Counted from the first letter of the stretch, positions 45,340-56,748 are shown. The stretch: DNA of 64,000 nucleotides from Owenia fusiformis (GCA_903813345.2 CAIIXF020000007.1:37162759-37226758); one strand, 5' to 3'. Notes: generated by a model not told the origin, from the sequence alone. Numbers and translations are program-made.

Positions 45340-45710
45340 ATAGGGTAGCCTCAAAGTCAGCACTATCAATGGTATACTATCTTTAGTATAAGAGAAAAGT
45401 CCGAAAGCTTTTTGTCAGAATTTTTACCGGAAGTGATTATATTTCCATTTATCCTTCAAACTGTGACATTTATGCTTCTAACTCGACATGTATATGATTC
45501 TTACATACCACTACGATCAAAAATGTTACTAACATACCAAATGAAAGGTGATTTCCTGGTCAAACTTGCAAAAGTTGGTCCAAACTCACACTTGATCCCT
45601 CCTATCCTCCAATACGCATGTGCAGCGATGTTAAAAATAAGGCCGTGACTAGAGAGCCTAACTTTTAAGGTTCTTTAGCACTTCGGCTAAAGAGCCTTAA
45701 ATTTTATGCA
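45340..45710. repeat. Left arm of a long inverted-repeat pair
   Basis: AGTCAGCACTATCAATGGTA, AAGAGAAAAGTCCGAAAG, TCCAATACGCATG and AAAATAAGGCCGTGACT all recur inverted at 47995-48262. This arm has about 170 bp of extra sequence near 45425-45595. Confidence 0.7.
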
Positions 45711-46100
45711 TGTACAAGCCACTCTAGTATATTTAAATGGTAAAGAGATAACATTTTATGAAACATCAGATTTTGGAAAACTATGTACATATAAAAGAAG
45801 ATTTTTACAGTATAACGGTAAGGATATTTTATGTGCAACTTGGCTTAGAGCATTTAAGTGCAAAGTAGATACCAAACTCTTAATTATCCACTGGAAAACA
45901 TTACACAACATATATCCATGTAATAAGATTTTGAATGGTTTTAGAATTAAAGGTAGTTCTTTTTGTGAGAATTGTAATGTAATTGACAATATGTTAAACA
46001 TGTTTTTATGAGTGTACAAAAATAAGGGATATATGGAAAATTTTTTGATAATATCACTTTTGAACAAATTATGGGAATAAATAAGTATAAGAATTGAAAG
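45706..46100 (+). pseudogene. LINE ORF2 C-terminal fragment (RT-associated zinc-binding region)
   Basis: The frame encodes LLIIHWKTLHNIYPCNKILN, then GIK-like text and a knuckle, SFCENCNVIDNMLNMF, followed after a frameshift by YECTKIRDIWKIF. The CxxC...ECxxxxxxW pattern and the WKTLHNIYP phrase are typical of the region after reverse transcriptase in L1-like LINEs. It is frameshifted and lacks the RT and endonuclease, so it is a dead fragment. Confidence 0.65.
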
Positions 46101-46269
46101 AGAAGTTTTAATAGCCAGGGGGGCAATATAAATTTTCAATAGAGACAAAACTGGAAGTATACATGCATATTTTGAAAATGAAAAACTGTACAGAAATTAA
46201 ACAATGTAACTGGGCCTATGTATAATTATATATGTTTTATTATTGAAATATAGTTTTTACAAAAAACAC

Positions 46270-46338
46270 ACTCTAGTGTTGTGGTTATGGCGTTTGCCTA
46301 GTACTCCCACCGCGCAGGTTCGATTCCACGTTGGTACA
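46270..46338 (+). pseudogene. tRNA-like sequence, Val-type body
   Basis: GTTGTGGTTATGGCGTTTGC and GCAGGTTCGATTCC preserve D-arm and T-arm signals resembling tRNA-Val. The acceptor stem and anticodon stem do not pair cleanly, so it is a tRNA pseudogene or SINE head. Confidence 0.45.
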
Positions 46339-46775
46339 TTTTTTTTCATTATGAACAACAAACTGGAAGTTTGTTCTCTGAGGTCCGGAAATTATGTACA
46401 CATTTTTTAAATTCATGGGCTCTCTCCAACGCTCAACCATCCATGTTGAGTGAAATTAAACGTGTATTGGCTTACTATATTCACAAGCTTACAGAATACG
46501 GGGAATCCCATTTGAAGGTGGCAAAAAGTATGAAGGAGACCTGGGGATGAAGAAAAGGATCTTGTTATATTCAAGATACAGCACATCATGATGCAGTTTA
46601 TCTGGAATGTAGGGACATCAGCTCGGGGACATCAGAGAATACACTTCCAAATCTATTGCCTATTAGATTCAAATGCCAATTTTCTAGGATTTTCAAATGA
46701 CAAGAGGCACAAAATATTTTTTCAATTTTTTGCCAAAACTTCCCCCTCAAAAGTAATTCATCAACGTTTTTAGGC

Positions 46776-46850
46776 TAGCCTCCAATTGGGCATCAATAAA
46801 GTGGCGAGTTTGGCTATCAAAATATCATGCGGTACAGTTCTTCAAGGCTA
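46776..46850. repeat. Short duplication of LINE sequence
   Basis: GAGTTTGGCTATCAAAATAT with CATGCGGTA at about 46805-46833 repeats 47028-47056, which is inside the RT fragment. This shows an internal rearrangement at the 3' side of the LINE remnant. Confidence 0.65.
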
Positions 46851-47376
46851 GAAATATGTCATTTATAAAGATATTGAAGAGACAGGGACCAAGAATACTT
46901 CCCTGAGGGATGCCTTCCAATATGGTTTGCCATGAGCTAGTTGAATTTGAAATTTTTACTCTCTGTGGCCTGTCAGAGAGGTAACTTTTCAAGAGAGAAG
47001 TAGCTGAGTCGCTAACTCCATAGGCTGTGAGTTTGGCTATCAAAATATCATGCGGTAAACAGTCAAACGCTTTTGACAGGTCCATTAACACCGTGCCTAC
47101 CACTTTGTTATTATCAAGGGCAAGCTTCCAGTCTTCGACTAATTTTAGTAACACAGACTGGCAGCTATACCCCTTCCTGAAAGCACTAAGTAGTGGCGAT
47201 AAAATATTATCAAAATAACAGGTAAGTTGATCAAAAATAATACCTTCCTGAACTTTAGATAAGCAGTTCAGGATACTCACAGGTCTGTAGTTACCTTTAG
47301 CTAGATCATCCTTCTTTTTATAAATGGGAGAAACGTCAGCTGGCTTCATGCCAGAAGGAAATTTTGAAGTCACCAA
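46825..47376 (-). pseudogene. Non-LTR retrotransposon reverse transcriptase fragment
   Basis: About 183 codons with RT motifs in order: DVSPIYKKKDDLAKGNYRPV, SAFRKGYSCQSVL, LMDLSKAFDCLPHD (first catalytic Asp region) and GIPQGSILGPCLFNIFINDI. The frame stops before the YADD block and lacks endonuclease and the N-terminal part, so it is 5'- and 3'-truncated. The pattern fits the CR1/L2/Jockey side of LINEs. Its orientation is opposite to the L1-like fragment at 45706. Confidence 0.88.
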
Positions 47377-47994
47377 TGATTTGAATGGGGTTCATGTTTC
47401 AAAGTTTATGCTGGACAGCAAACAGCATTCTCCAAAGGGCCTATTCTATACATCAACATCTTAACTGATAAGTCAAATTGAACAAGTATATGACTGCTCC
47501 AAGTAGCAGCACCACGAAGGTTATTGAACCTTTAAAAAGCCAAATTTATACTGAGAGTTGAAAAGGTTCTAAGAACTTTTATTTTTTTCGGTAGACCGGA
47601 AGTAAATTTACGAGTCGAGTAAAAAGTGATAATGTTCTTGTTATGAAGTTGGGAAGTCAAAACAGTTCTTATAGGAAGTCAAAGTAAGCATTCGAAGATC
47701 ATTTTATAGAAGCATTTAAAATCAAATCCACGGCAAAATTGAAATGACTAAAATCTTTGTATGTTTTCTTCTTCGTTTTCTTCGCGGACCTCAGAGAAGA
47801 CACTTCCGGTTTAATAATCGGTGAGTTTATCGATCGAAAAATATATTTTTATGAATATCTTCGGTATCTGCTTAAATATCGTTAAATATAGTATGTTAAT
47901 TTGTGTTGATTGTTAGATTACAAAATAGGTTGGGTAAAAATATGTCAGAGTCGTTTGATCTCGTCCCAGAAGCAATATTTTGTTATTTCCGTCG

Positions 47995-48262
47995 CTTAGA
48001 ATTCCTCTAAGACTGGCTCTCTAGCAAAATTGGCAATCAAAATGCTAAAGAGTCTTAAAATTTAAGGCTCTTTAGCCAAATTGGTTACCAAAATGCTAAA
48101 GAGCCTAAAATTTTAGGCTCTCCAGTCACGGCCTTATTTTTTACATCAGGCTGCGCATGCGTATTGGAAGGAGTGGATGGATCGGTAAATATTGTGACAA
48201 AGACCTTTCGGACTTTTCTCTTATATTGCTAAAGGTACCATTGATAGTGCTGACTGTGAGCT
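47995..48262. repeat. Right arm of the long inverted-repeat pair
   Basis: Inverted counterpart of 45340-45710. It also contains an internal tandem (ATGCTAAAGAGCCTAAAATT and ATGCTAAAGAGTCTTAAAAT). The pair encloses both LINE fragments and the tRNA-like sequence. Confidence 0.7.
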
Positions 48263-48274
48263 ACTGTGGGTAGC

Positions 48275-49113
48275 CTACAATCAAATTTTTTATTCTGTCA
48301 ATCAGTTCATATGGTTAGAATAAGGAAAGAATGTGATGTAACCACGTGTCTACTTACCGGCTTGTTCTATGTCATCCATCGGACTAGGTTACATCGTGGA
48401 ACGCAGCCGAACAGGACGCTGAAGGCAACAGCATATCTATCTTGATCTTAGCCGAATTTTTGGAAATTTAGATCGTCCATTTTGCAAGCTCACGTGACTG
48501 ACACGTGACACATGTCTGATCACGTGACTAGTTACTGTATCGATCATGTGACTTAATCACGTGTAAATGACGTGTCACCCAATCATGTCTTCAAGGAAAA
48601 CGGAAGTAAATATTTTTGAAAATGTTTTCCGAGCATTTGCTACTGATTATAGAAGGCCCAATTACGCAACGAACGAAACTGCTAAATTGTTTTCGTGCCT
48701 AACATGCGCAGTACGCAATAAAAGAAACTGCTAAATTGTATTTTTAGAGCTGTTTATTGATCTATTGATTCATAAAGACCTGTAATGATGCATTCAAATA
48801 AGACCGCCTCCTAAATGAAAACAGTACACACAAGGTTGTGAAAAAACAACGAACTAAAGTTGAAAGATCGCAACGTTCGCTACTTTGTTCAATTCCGGAA
48901 ATCTCCAAGGGGCTGCAAATGGGAAATTATTTAGATTTAGATTTTATAACCTCAGAATACTGGCTTCATTGTCGTGTTTGGCTGCGTTCCACGATGTAAC
49001 CTAGTCCGATGGATGACATAGAACAAGCTAGTAAGTAGACACGTGGTTACATCACATTCTTTCCTTATTCTAACCATATGAACTGATTGACAGAATAAAA
49101 AATTTGATTGTAG
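48275..49113. mobile_element. 839-bp fold-back element with about 140-bp arms
   Basis: CTACAATCAAATTTTTTATT at the left is complementary to AATAAAAAATTTGATTGTAG at the right. The match continues through TCCATCGGACTAGGTTACAT and ends near GGAACGCAGCC. It is inserted at the edge of the inverted repeat 47995-48262. Confidence 0.85.
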
Positions 49114-49119
49114 ATTAAT

Positions 49120-50780
49120 TTCAGAGACAATTTTCCATGTTTTATGCTCAAAGCCAAAATTGGCCGTGCTGCATATATCTACCCAAATTATTTGGAGTGA
49201 ACCCCCGGGTACTTCATCTACTATTCATTACTACTAATACAATTACAATGAATTCAAACGTTTCTAAATAAATAAGTAACTTACCTGAAAGAAACACCTC
49301 AAATTTACAGAATATTAAATGTTGCATTGAAATAACGAACGCCAATGTTCGGATTACATGTAGATTCTACTTCTCAATATTCACATTCAGAATGGCCATT
49401 TGTCTATTTAGTACATCGAAAATAATTCATTTGTATTACGCCTTTCTTATTGAACCATATAACATTAAATAGTCTTTCTATATTGCTCGATCAACGTGTA
49501 TCTGACGAGACAGTTTTGTTCTGTATTTTACTACTTCCTTGAGAACGAGGCTTCAATTTTAGAAAGTAAATCTTGGGTATATTTATCTTCATTATTTACC
49601 CTTTATTAAACTTTATATCCTTATTTGGAACGAATATACTTATTAAGCGTGGGGACATTTACTTCTATACTATTGTTGACATCATTCAAGTTCTTAAATA
49701 TTTTCACATATCTGCGCGTTTACCATGTTATTTTTTTCAATTTTTTGTTGTTTTGAATTCATTTCAAAATAGTCCTAGTGAACAGGAGGTTGTAGCAAGT
49801 CCTTTTTGCTCATTTACGGGGTTCTTATGGTGTCATCTCACTAGGCACACTATTGATACCCCATAGAGCATAGATCCCGTCCAGATTCTTTTGTAGTAGG
49901 ATCAGAAGCTCAAAGAATAATTCGGAAGATATGTCTAAGAAAATTTTTAAAATTACGATTGTGCGGCCGTTTCAGAAGAATGTGAGACAAATCGTACCTC
50001 AATTAAAGCGTCTTGTTATTCTTTACCTTTCTGATCACTAATGAATCGTATTCAAGCAATCCTGCGTTGATAAGAGACCAAGATAGTGATATTTTATCTT
50101 CGGGGTCTTGTCTCTCCAAATCTGAATGGTGCTCCTGTGATTCCAGAAATGTGACATCAGCATTACAATGATATTTTGACACACAAGAGCCCAGATCAAG
50201 TAAAAAATATTTGCCCTATTAAAAGTCAAATTACTGCGTCCTTAGGTAATTTACTCGAACCAAACAAGTAGAAATAGAAAGATCAAGAACTCGCCTATAA
50301 AATAAGTGCAAAATCTGTCATGGGGAAACAGGTACCATTTTGTATGAGGAATGTTTTGAAAGGTGGTAACTTTTTTTTGAAGAAAATTTCCAATTTAGTG
50401 ACGCATCTTCTGACATGTTCTTTGAGCCTGCAAGATCCTACTCCAAAACGATCTGGCCAACACCTGTGCCATAGAGGACCAGAAAGTACTTGATACAATC
50501 CCCGTGTTTATTTGATTGTGAAGGTTTGTAAATGTTGTTTATTTGTGATTGTTTGCATCAGACTTCAACGTATGGGGTTATTGCAGTGTGAAGCTATTTC
50601 AAATGGCACATAATTTCAATCTACGCTTTTCGCCATGTTCGTTTTGAAAATTTTAGTAATAAACTGAATTCTCCAGTAGGCAGTTATTTGTCATTTGACA
50701 TCTTGTGTCACTGCAATATTCCATTATTAGACATTTATATAAAACCATAAATATTATATTATGTTTTCAATTTTTGTTTC
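49120..50780. other. Region upstream of the zinc-finger gene
   Basis: No gene recognised. A first noncoding exon and promoter of the zinc-finger gene may lie here, because a TTTTTGTTTCTAG acceptor precedes the ATG exon, but no donor or TATA-like motif could be chosen with confidence. Confidence 0.35.
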
Positions 50781-50798
50781 TAGGAACTTTAAGTCAAG

Positions 50799-50889
50799 AT
50801 GGATTTCAGTCAGGATGACTATGGTTATAGCAGTGGGGGAGGGGGTGAATTCCCCCCATTCCAGTCTTCAACAAATCCATTCATACAAG
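50799..50889 (+). CDS. Matrin/U1-type zinc-finger protein, coding exon 1
   Basis: An acceptor TTGTTTCTAG ends at 50783, then 15 nt of leader and ATG in strong context (CAAGATGG). It encodes MDFSQDDYGYSSGGGGEFPP and a further ten residues, ending in phase 1 at CAAG|GTACAT. The six exons called here total 801 nt (267 codons) and join without a stop. They form an N-terminal disordered Ser/Pro/Gly region, zinc finger 1 split over exons 2-3 and zinc finger 2 in exon 6, both of the CxxC...HxxxxxH (H-x5-H) type found in RNA-binding nuclear proteins. The exact family is not recognised; the role is inferred to be nucleic-acid binding in the nucleus. The C-terminus lies beyond the window. Confidence 0.8.
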
Positions 50890-51247
50890 GTACATTAAAT
50901 ATAATTATCCAGGTGTATAGCCAGGTATACACGAAGCTACAATGATGGAGCAAAAAGATAAATTGTATAAAAATTAAACACGAACAATATATACAATAAA
51001 TAGTTTCCCATTTCACAATCTGATATCGCTCAGAACGCACCATTTAAATTTGCGGCGGCATACCCCTGTTTTGCTCGACCTCACAGCCTAACAAATAATC
51101 TGTCTCATTTTTTATACTTTGTATTTCACACATGATAAAAGGGACCTCTATTTAAATAGAAGATAATTCAGGCCTAGCAAATCCTGGCTACGAGCCTGAT
51201 ATTGGTGATATTATCATAACCTAGGTTTCAAATTGTATTAATTCCAG

Positions 51248-51627
51248 CATCATCGGGACAATGGCCCCCACCAAAGAACACAGGAAATTCTTGGCCACCT
51301 AATAATAACTATGGCGGCGATTCAGGTCTAACAAACTCATGGCCCCCAAAATCTCAAACTGGCTTGAGTTCTGGAAATTCATGGCCGCCCAAATCCAATG
51401 ATCGTTCAAAAGGTCCAAAAAATGGCCCTAGTTATCAGCATACCCAGTACTCATCAGAGCCGAAGATTGATTCGCAAAAACTCACACAATCAAAGCTTGT
51501 AACCAAATCTGCAAACGATGTGCCCTCAGCGTTTAAAACTCCAGCCGTTCCTAACACTGATTCTGCGGCAGAGTCTCGTAAGACCGAAGGAGGGGATAAG
51601 AGTAAACCAGAATTATTTTTTTGTGAA
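51248..51627 (+). CDS. Zinc-finger gene, coding exon 2
   Basis: Entered in phase 1 after ATTCCAG and left in phase 0 at TGTGAA|GTGAGT. The roughly 127 residues are low-complexity with a repeated SWPPK motif (GQWPPPK, NSWPPNNN, NSWPPKS, NSWPPKS), then a Lys/Ser/Asn-rich stretch. It ends KPELFFCE, giving the first Cys of zinc finger 1. The open frame extends 30 nt into the intron before a stop. Ser/Pro-rich disordered arms of this sort are common in RNA-binding proteins. Confidence 0.88.
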
Positions 51628-52537
51628 GTGAGTCACTTTAATTTCAATTTTTCAAAGAGCATTTAGGCTAATTTTCCTCGCAACCTTAAGTCTGACACCA
51701 GAGAAATTTGCAATTTTTTCCCAAAAGTTGTGCCAGGGGTTGCAAGAGACAAAATTTCTTGGAATTTTTGGCAGAGGTGGAACCCTATGAGCTGGGTCTT
51801 TCTCATGAACATTGACCTAAAATCGCTACATATGTCTATTAAACTAAGAGATTTTAAAGATCTAAAGTGGATTTCTAGTACATTATTTAGCGAATCTTTT
51901 CAATTTTACCAGATAACTTAAACAAGTACTTGTCTTTAATGTCGCAATGCCATAAATAATGTTTTAAAGCAAAAATAAATTGCCTATATCGGCAAATTTT
52001 TTTTAAAAAATTGTTTGAGACTGATTTTGAGTTGTTTTATCATGGAATTTATGATATATATTGACTAGAAAACTAGCTGAAGGTTCAAAAGATGTGGTAA
52101 GTTGTGCTGTTTTGTAAAAGTTACGCTCTGTATAGAAAGTTGTGGGAAGTTACGCACACAACAAAGCAACATTCTCTGGTATCAGCTAAGTACATTTAAC
52201 TCGCAATAGTAAAATGGTCTGAGCACTTTTCTTTTCTCTGGCCAGTCCCAGTGGCATTTAGATTATACAGATGTTACTCAGTACTCCTCAGTACTCCAAT
52301 TTTTGATGTCCATTTCTTCAGTGCATTACCTCAGTACATTGAACGCCCTATGAATATGTATATGAACATGTCTTGCAAGGGTTTCACTATAATTTCTTAC
52401 AACAGGCTAAATAATAATCATAAATTTAACATGGAAAAATTGAAAAGTCCCTAAAAACAACAGGCGATCATGTAAAAACAAAAGGTGAAAATCGCCTGTT
52501 GCCTGCTGCTAATGAAACCCCTGCTATTTATATGGCT

Positions 52538-52624
52538 ATGTCTTGTATTTGTGCACATATATAAATGTGCATATGTCTTGTATTTGTGCACATATATAAA
52601 TGTGCACATGTCTTGTATTTGCAG
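52538..52624 (+). repeat. 3 x 35-bp repeat forming the exon 3 acceptor
   Basis: ATGTCTTGTATTTGTGCACA with TATATAAATGTGCAC repeats twice, and the third unit is cut short as ATGTCTTGTATTTGCAG, the functional acceptor of the next exon. The pyrimidine tract is thus present three times, with CAG only in the last. Confidence 0.85.
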
Positions 52625-52693
52625 CTTTGTCAAGTAAGGGCCACTGGAGAACTGACCTGGAACCAGCACATGACTGGAAAGCTGCATAAAAAG
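52625..52693 (+). CDS. Zinc-finger gene, coding exon 3 (finger 1)
   Basis: Phase 0 in and out. It encodes LCQVRATGELTWNQHMTGKL then HKK. Joined to exon 2 this gives C-E-L-C, 12 residues, then H-M-T-G-K-L-H: a U1/matrin-type finger with H-x5-H spacing and the typical HxxGKxHxK signature. Donor AAG|GTAATA is repeated downstream. Confidence 0.88.
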
Positions 52694-52750
52694 GTAATAT
52701 ATAACTCATAAAAAGGTAACACATAACTCATAAAAAGGTAACACATAACA
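52685..52750 (+). repeat. 3 x 22-bp repeat spanning the exon 3 donor
   Basis: CATAAAAAGGTAAYAYATAA with CT occurs at 52685, 52707 and 52729. All three copies contain a good AAG|GTAA donor. Using the second or third would add 22 or 44 nt and shift the frame after finger 1. Confidence 0.88.
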
Positions 52751-52811
52751 CAAAACTTAATCCAGAGTTCACAAGTAAGGTTGAACACATGATTGCTACA
52801 ATTTAACATAT

Positions 52812-53697
52812 TGAAATTGACAGTTCAATATTGGCATTGACAGTCCAATATTGGCATTGACAGTCCAATATTGGCATAGACAGTCCAATATTGGCATTGA
52901 CAGTCAAATATTGACATTGTCAGTCAAATTTTGGCATTGATTGTCCAATATTGGCATTGACTGTCCAATATTGGCATTGACTGTCCAATATTGGCATTGA
53001 TAGTCCAATATTGGCATTGACAGTCCATATTGGCATTGGCAGTCCAATATTGGCATTGACAGTCAAATATTGACATTGACAGTCCAATATTGGCACTGCT
53101 AATCCAATATTGGTATTGACAGTCAAATATCGGCATTGACAGTCAAATATTGACATTGACAGTCAAATATTGGCATTGGCAGTCCAAAATTGGCATTCAC
53201 AGACTAATATTGGTATTGACAGTCCAATATTGGTATTGACAGTCCAATATTGACATTGACAGTCCAATATTGACATTGACAGTCCAATATTGACATTGAT
53301 AGTCAAATATTGGCATTTGCAGTCAAATAATGACATTGACAGTCCAATATTGACATCGACAGTCTAATATTGGCATTGACAGTCAAATATTGACATTGCC
53401 AGTCAAATATTGGCATTGACTGTCCAATATTGGCATTGATAGTCCAATATTGGCATTGACAGTCCATATTGGCATTGGCAGTCCAATATTGGCATTCACA
53501 GACTAATATTGGTATTGACAGTCCAATATTGACATTGACAGTCCAATATTGACATTGATAGTCAAATATTGGCATTTGCAGTCAAATAATGACATTGACA
53601 GTCCAATATTGACATCGACAGTCTAATATTGGCATTGACAGTCAAATATTGACATTGGCAGTCCAATATTGTCATTGGCAGTCCAATATTGGCATTA
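52812..53697. repeat. 20-bp minisatellite, about 43 copies
   Basis: GACAGTCCAATATTGGCATT and variants (TCAAATATTGACATT) repeat through intron 3 of the zinc-finger gene. A block of about 240 bp is duplicated within it (GACATCGACAGTCTAATATT occurs twice). Minus-strand frames across it are shadows. Confidence 0.9.
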
Positions 53698-53829
53698 ATG
53701 TAATAATAATATTTTTACAAACTTTATCAATGGTAGTCAAAAGAATGCTGGAGGCTTATTCTCAAATCGACTGTTGATTGCAAAATTCCCAATATGGCGC
53801 AAAAAAATAAGAAGTTTGAATTATTTTGC

Positions 53830-54270
53830 CACGAGTGGTGACATATTGTTATAGTCTCCAACTTTTTTGTGATGGCAGTCAGTGTTCATCATCTGTAACA
53901 AATGGCAGGTCATGACATTTTGCATGTTAATGCCTTGTTTATTTATCATATAGATATTCCATTCGTAATCCTTGTCACTTGGAACATTTTGTAACAACAT
54001 TGGCATACGCCTTGTAGTTTGAAATATCCAATGTCAACCTCCCTTCATTTTTGTGATTTTCTTTTGACGAAATTGATAATATACTACAATGTTCTTCTCC
54101 AGACCAATTATTTTGGCAATGAACATTTTGGTAATATTACTACCAAATTGTACAATGCCAGTCAAAAGAAGATCATAAGAGAATGCTGGGAGTAAATCCT
54201 CCTTGGCCAACCCAGTTTCATTCTCATTCAAACCATGTGTATTTGAGATTTTTATTCCATGTACTTTGAT
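53830..54270. repeat. Dispersed repeat related to 56130-56225
   Basis: GTGGTGACATATTGTTATAG, CTCCAACTTTTTTGT and TTAATGCCTTGTTT are shared with intron 5 at about 56135. Its end motif also occurs inverted at 3405. Class unknown; no terminal repeats settled. Confidence 0.5.
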
Positions 54271-54289
54271 GATGTTGGTTTAATTCCAG

Positions 54290-54314
54290 AATGAAGTCAA
54301 ACGGCAAAACGGGG
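54290..54314 (+). CDS. Zinc-finger gene, 25-nt microexon 4
   Basis: TTAATTCCAG|AATGAAG...ACGGGG|GTGAGT. Phase 0 in, phase 1 out, encoding NEVKRQNG. The basic residues continue the helix tail after finger 1. The exon is very short, but both splice sites are strong and only this choice connects exon 3 and exon 5 in frame. Confidence 0.72.
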
Positions 54315-54339
54315 GTGAGTGCAATAAACTGAACAGCAT

Positions 54340-55700
54340 TCTGATTTATCAGAACGCTTAAGTTTGTCGCAAACCAAACACTAGAATTCTCCTGGAAACC
54401 GGGGCTTGAATGTAAGCCTCGGCTGATAAAGGTGGTATCTTTGGTTATGTGTACAATTCAACAGATTATTTTTTGCGACTGTGATCGATTATAAATCTAC
54501 GCTTGAATCAGTAAAAAGACAGGGAATTTTGATTTGCAAATTTGGTTACCCTAAACTAAATTAAACTTTATTTTAAAATTGATGTAAACAGTGACATTGA
54601 TTTTGACTCAACTTCATAATTATAGAAGGCAGTGGTACATGATTATAAGAATTTAGAAACTGAATTTATGATCACGACACCATTGTCTATAATCTACGAG
54701 AGTAAATCATACATCGTCGTTGCAATGTATGTTTTAAACCAATAGGCATTGAATGTGTTCCGTTTTTGATCCATTTTCATTTACTTAATAGAATTATTGA
54801 ATATAATTAAACATTTGTAATCTGTTGAATAATGTACACAATTTAGGGGTACATTCAAAATATTGATTATCGTTTCAACAACTATTTTCATATTTTGAGG
54901 GGACCCCTTCTGTTTATAAAAAGTTTGATGATTAAAATCTGAATTAAACTACTTATAACTTAAATTGAAGTATTTATTTTGAATAAGTTTCCACAAAATG
55001 ATGCTTCAATTTTGAATGGATTTGCTTCATCATCTCATATACCATTTGAAAGCAGAAATGTTAAACTAACGCTTTTTCATTAATTTTGAGATTCAAAATA
55101 AGGCAAACATTTTCAGTATGGTAGTTCAATTCTTTTCAAAACATAAGAATATTGTAACCTGTTACACAGAAGGTTTAAATTGCTTCATTATAGAGCACTT
55201 TGACAATGAGCTTTTGTGACCTCAAAAATCCCTAGTTACAAAGCTTTTTTGTCAAAGTTAAGATTTCAAATTGTAGGACATATTCACTCTTCAAAGTAAA
55301 GATTTAGTGTTGGCAAATCAACAGTAAGCGTGACACGAAAATATCATAGGATATTTTTTGTCACTTGGCCTGTTTTTAGCCAATCACAGAAAGAGTAATA
55401 TGACTACGAGATTCTGAATTGCTCTTAAAAACAAGAGTGAAAATTGTCTCCAATACTCTGTTTTATTTTAATAGTGAGGTTTCAAGTACTTAACAGAAAT
55501 ATAAATGATATCTTGTATAAGTGGGACATTATAATGTAATTCCCGCTTTATCTTTTGTTTTAACATTCCCGTTGAAACAAGTTAGTCGAAGGAACTGGCA
55601 ACTTAGTCACAAACATCATTGCATCATGAAATCAATTATTTTGATAATTTTGATTTGATAATTTATTGCCATTAACTTTTGATGCTGTACATGTATATAT
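54340..55700. other. Intron 4 of the zinc-finger gene
   Basis: AT-rich DNA without recognised repeats, exons or transposon ends. Confidence 0.4.
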
Positions 55701-55705
55701 TACAG

Positions 55706-55801
55706 AACCTCTTACCCTACCAAAGAAAAAGTCTGCTGCAGGAAAGAGTGGAACACTCCGCATCACTCCAACACTTGAGGAATGTGATAAACCTCTTATA
55801 G
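55706..55801 (+). CDS. Zinc-finger gene, coding exon 5
   Basis: ATATTACAG|AACC... to TTATAG|GTAAGC, phase 1 in and out. It encodes EPLTLPKKKSAAGKSGTLRI, then TPTLEECDKPLI. A linker between the fingers; KKK is a possible nuclear-localisation element. The last 43 nt and donor are tandemly duplicated downstream. Confidence 0.85.
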   Translation, partial: NLLPYQRKSLLQERVEHSASLQHLRNVINLL

Positions 55802-55966
55802 GTAAGCAATTGTAGTTAACTCTTATGTGTCTAGCACATTTAGTTAACTCTAATGTGGCCATCGCATCACTCCAACACTTGAGGAATGTGATAAACCTCT
55901 CATAGGTAAGCAATTGTAGTTAACCCTCATGTGTCCAGCACATTTAGTTAACTCTTATGTGACCAG
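55759..55966 (+). repeat. 2 x 104-bp duplication of the exon 5 end and donor
   Basis: CGCATCACTCCAACACTTGA through ATAAACCTCTTATAG|GTAAGC and about 60 nt of intron occurs again at 55863. The second copy keeps the donor but has no acceptor. A smaller 27-bp repeat (AGTTAACTCTTATGTG) follows. Confidence 0.9.
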
Positions 55967-56326
55967 CACATGTAGTTAACTCTTATGTGGCCAGCTTCAC
56001 TTTTCACGAATAAAAGCATAAGTACAATGATGCAAGATGAAGAGCTTTGAATAAATGTCACAGTGTCTTGTATTTTGTCCACATGAAGGTGGGCAACATC
56101 TCATTCGCCATATTTTTACAGTCATGTGCTATAAGTGGTGACATATTGTTATAGTCTCCAACTTTTTTGTAGACAGTGTTCGGCTTTTGGTGTTTGGTAG
56201 TTAATGCCTTGTTTTCCTTGTAACCATTTTTTTAATCATAAGTACTCTTTATTTCATAAAAGTCATAAATAAATTTACATCTTAATCACGGCGTAATCGC
56301 CAAGAAAGGGCATTTCTACTCCCGCT

Positions 56327-56748
56327 TTAAGGTCAGGGTGCATGATGGGAAATTTTCTGTATTCCTCAATTGAGTCACATGTTATTTTTCAAACAAGAAT
56401 CACTCCTTCTCTTCATTGTCTTTATCTTCCAGTTTTGCACAAAGAGTGCACTTATGTGCCTACAAAAGACTTGTGAGAAGAATGTTTTGATAAAACGTAT
56501 AAAAAACAAGAAAATTCAGTGAAAAAAATCAGAAAATTTTCAGAATTTTTTTTCACTGAATTTTCTCATTTTTTATACATTTTACAAAACAAACCTTCTC
56601 ACAAGGCTTTTCTAGGCACAAAGGTGCACTCTTTGTGCAAACTTAAAAGATGTAGACAATGTGGGGAAGGAGTTATTCATGTTTGAAAAATAACATGTGA
56701 CTCAATTGAGGAGTGCAGAAAATTTCCCAACATGCACCCTGTCCTTAA
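56327..56748. mobile_element. 422-bp TTAA-flanked fold-back element
   Basis: TTAAGGTCAGGGTGCATGAT at the left is mirrored by GCACCCTGTCCTTAA at the right. The arms of roughly 200 bp (TCACATGTTATTTTTCAAAC, GCACAAAGAGTGCAC) pair around a centre near 56535-56550. Lies in intron 5. Confidence 0.85.

Noticed and set aside
52812-53697. CRISPR-like array
   Set aside because: Regular short repeats but no constant repeat with unique spacers; the whole unit is repeated, so it is a minisatellite in an animal genome.
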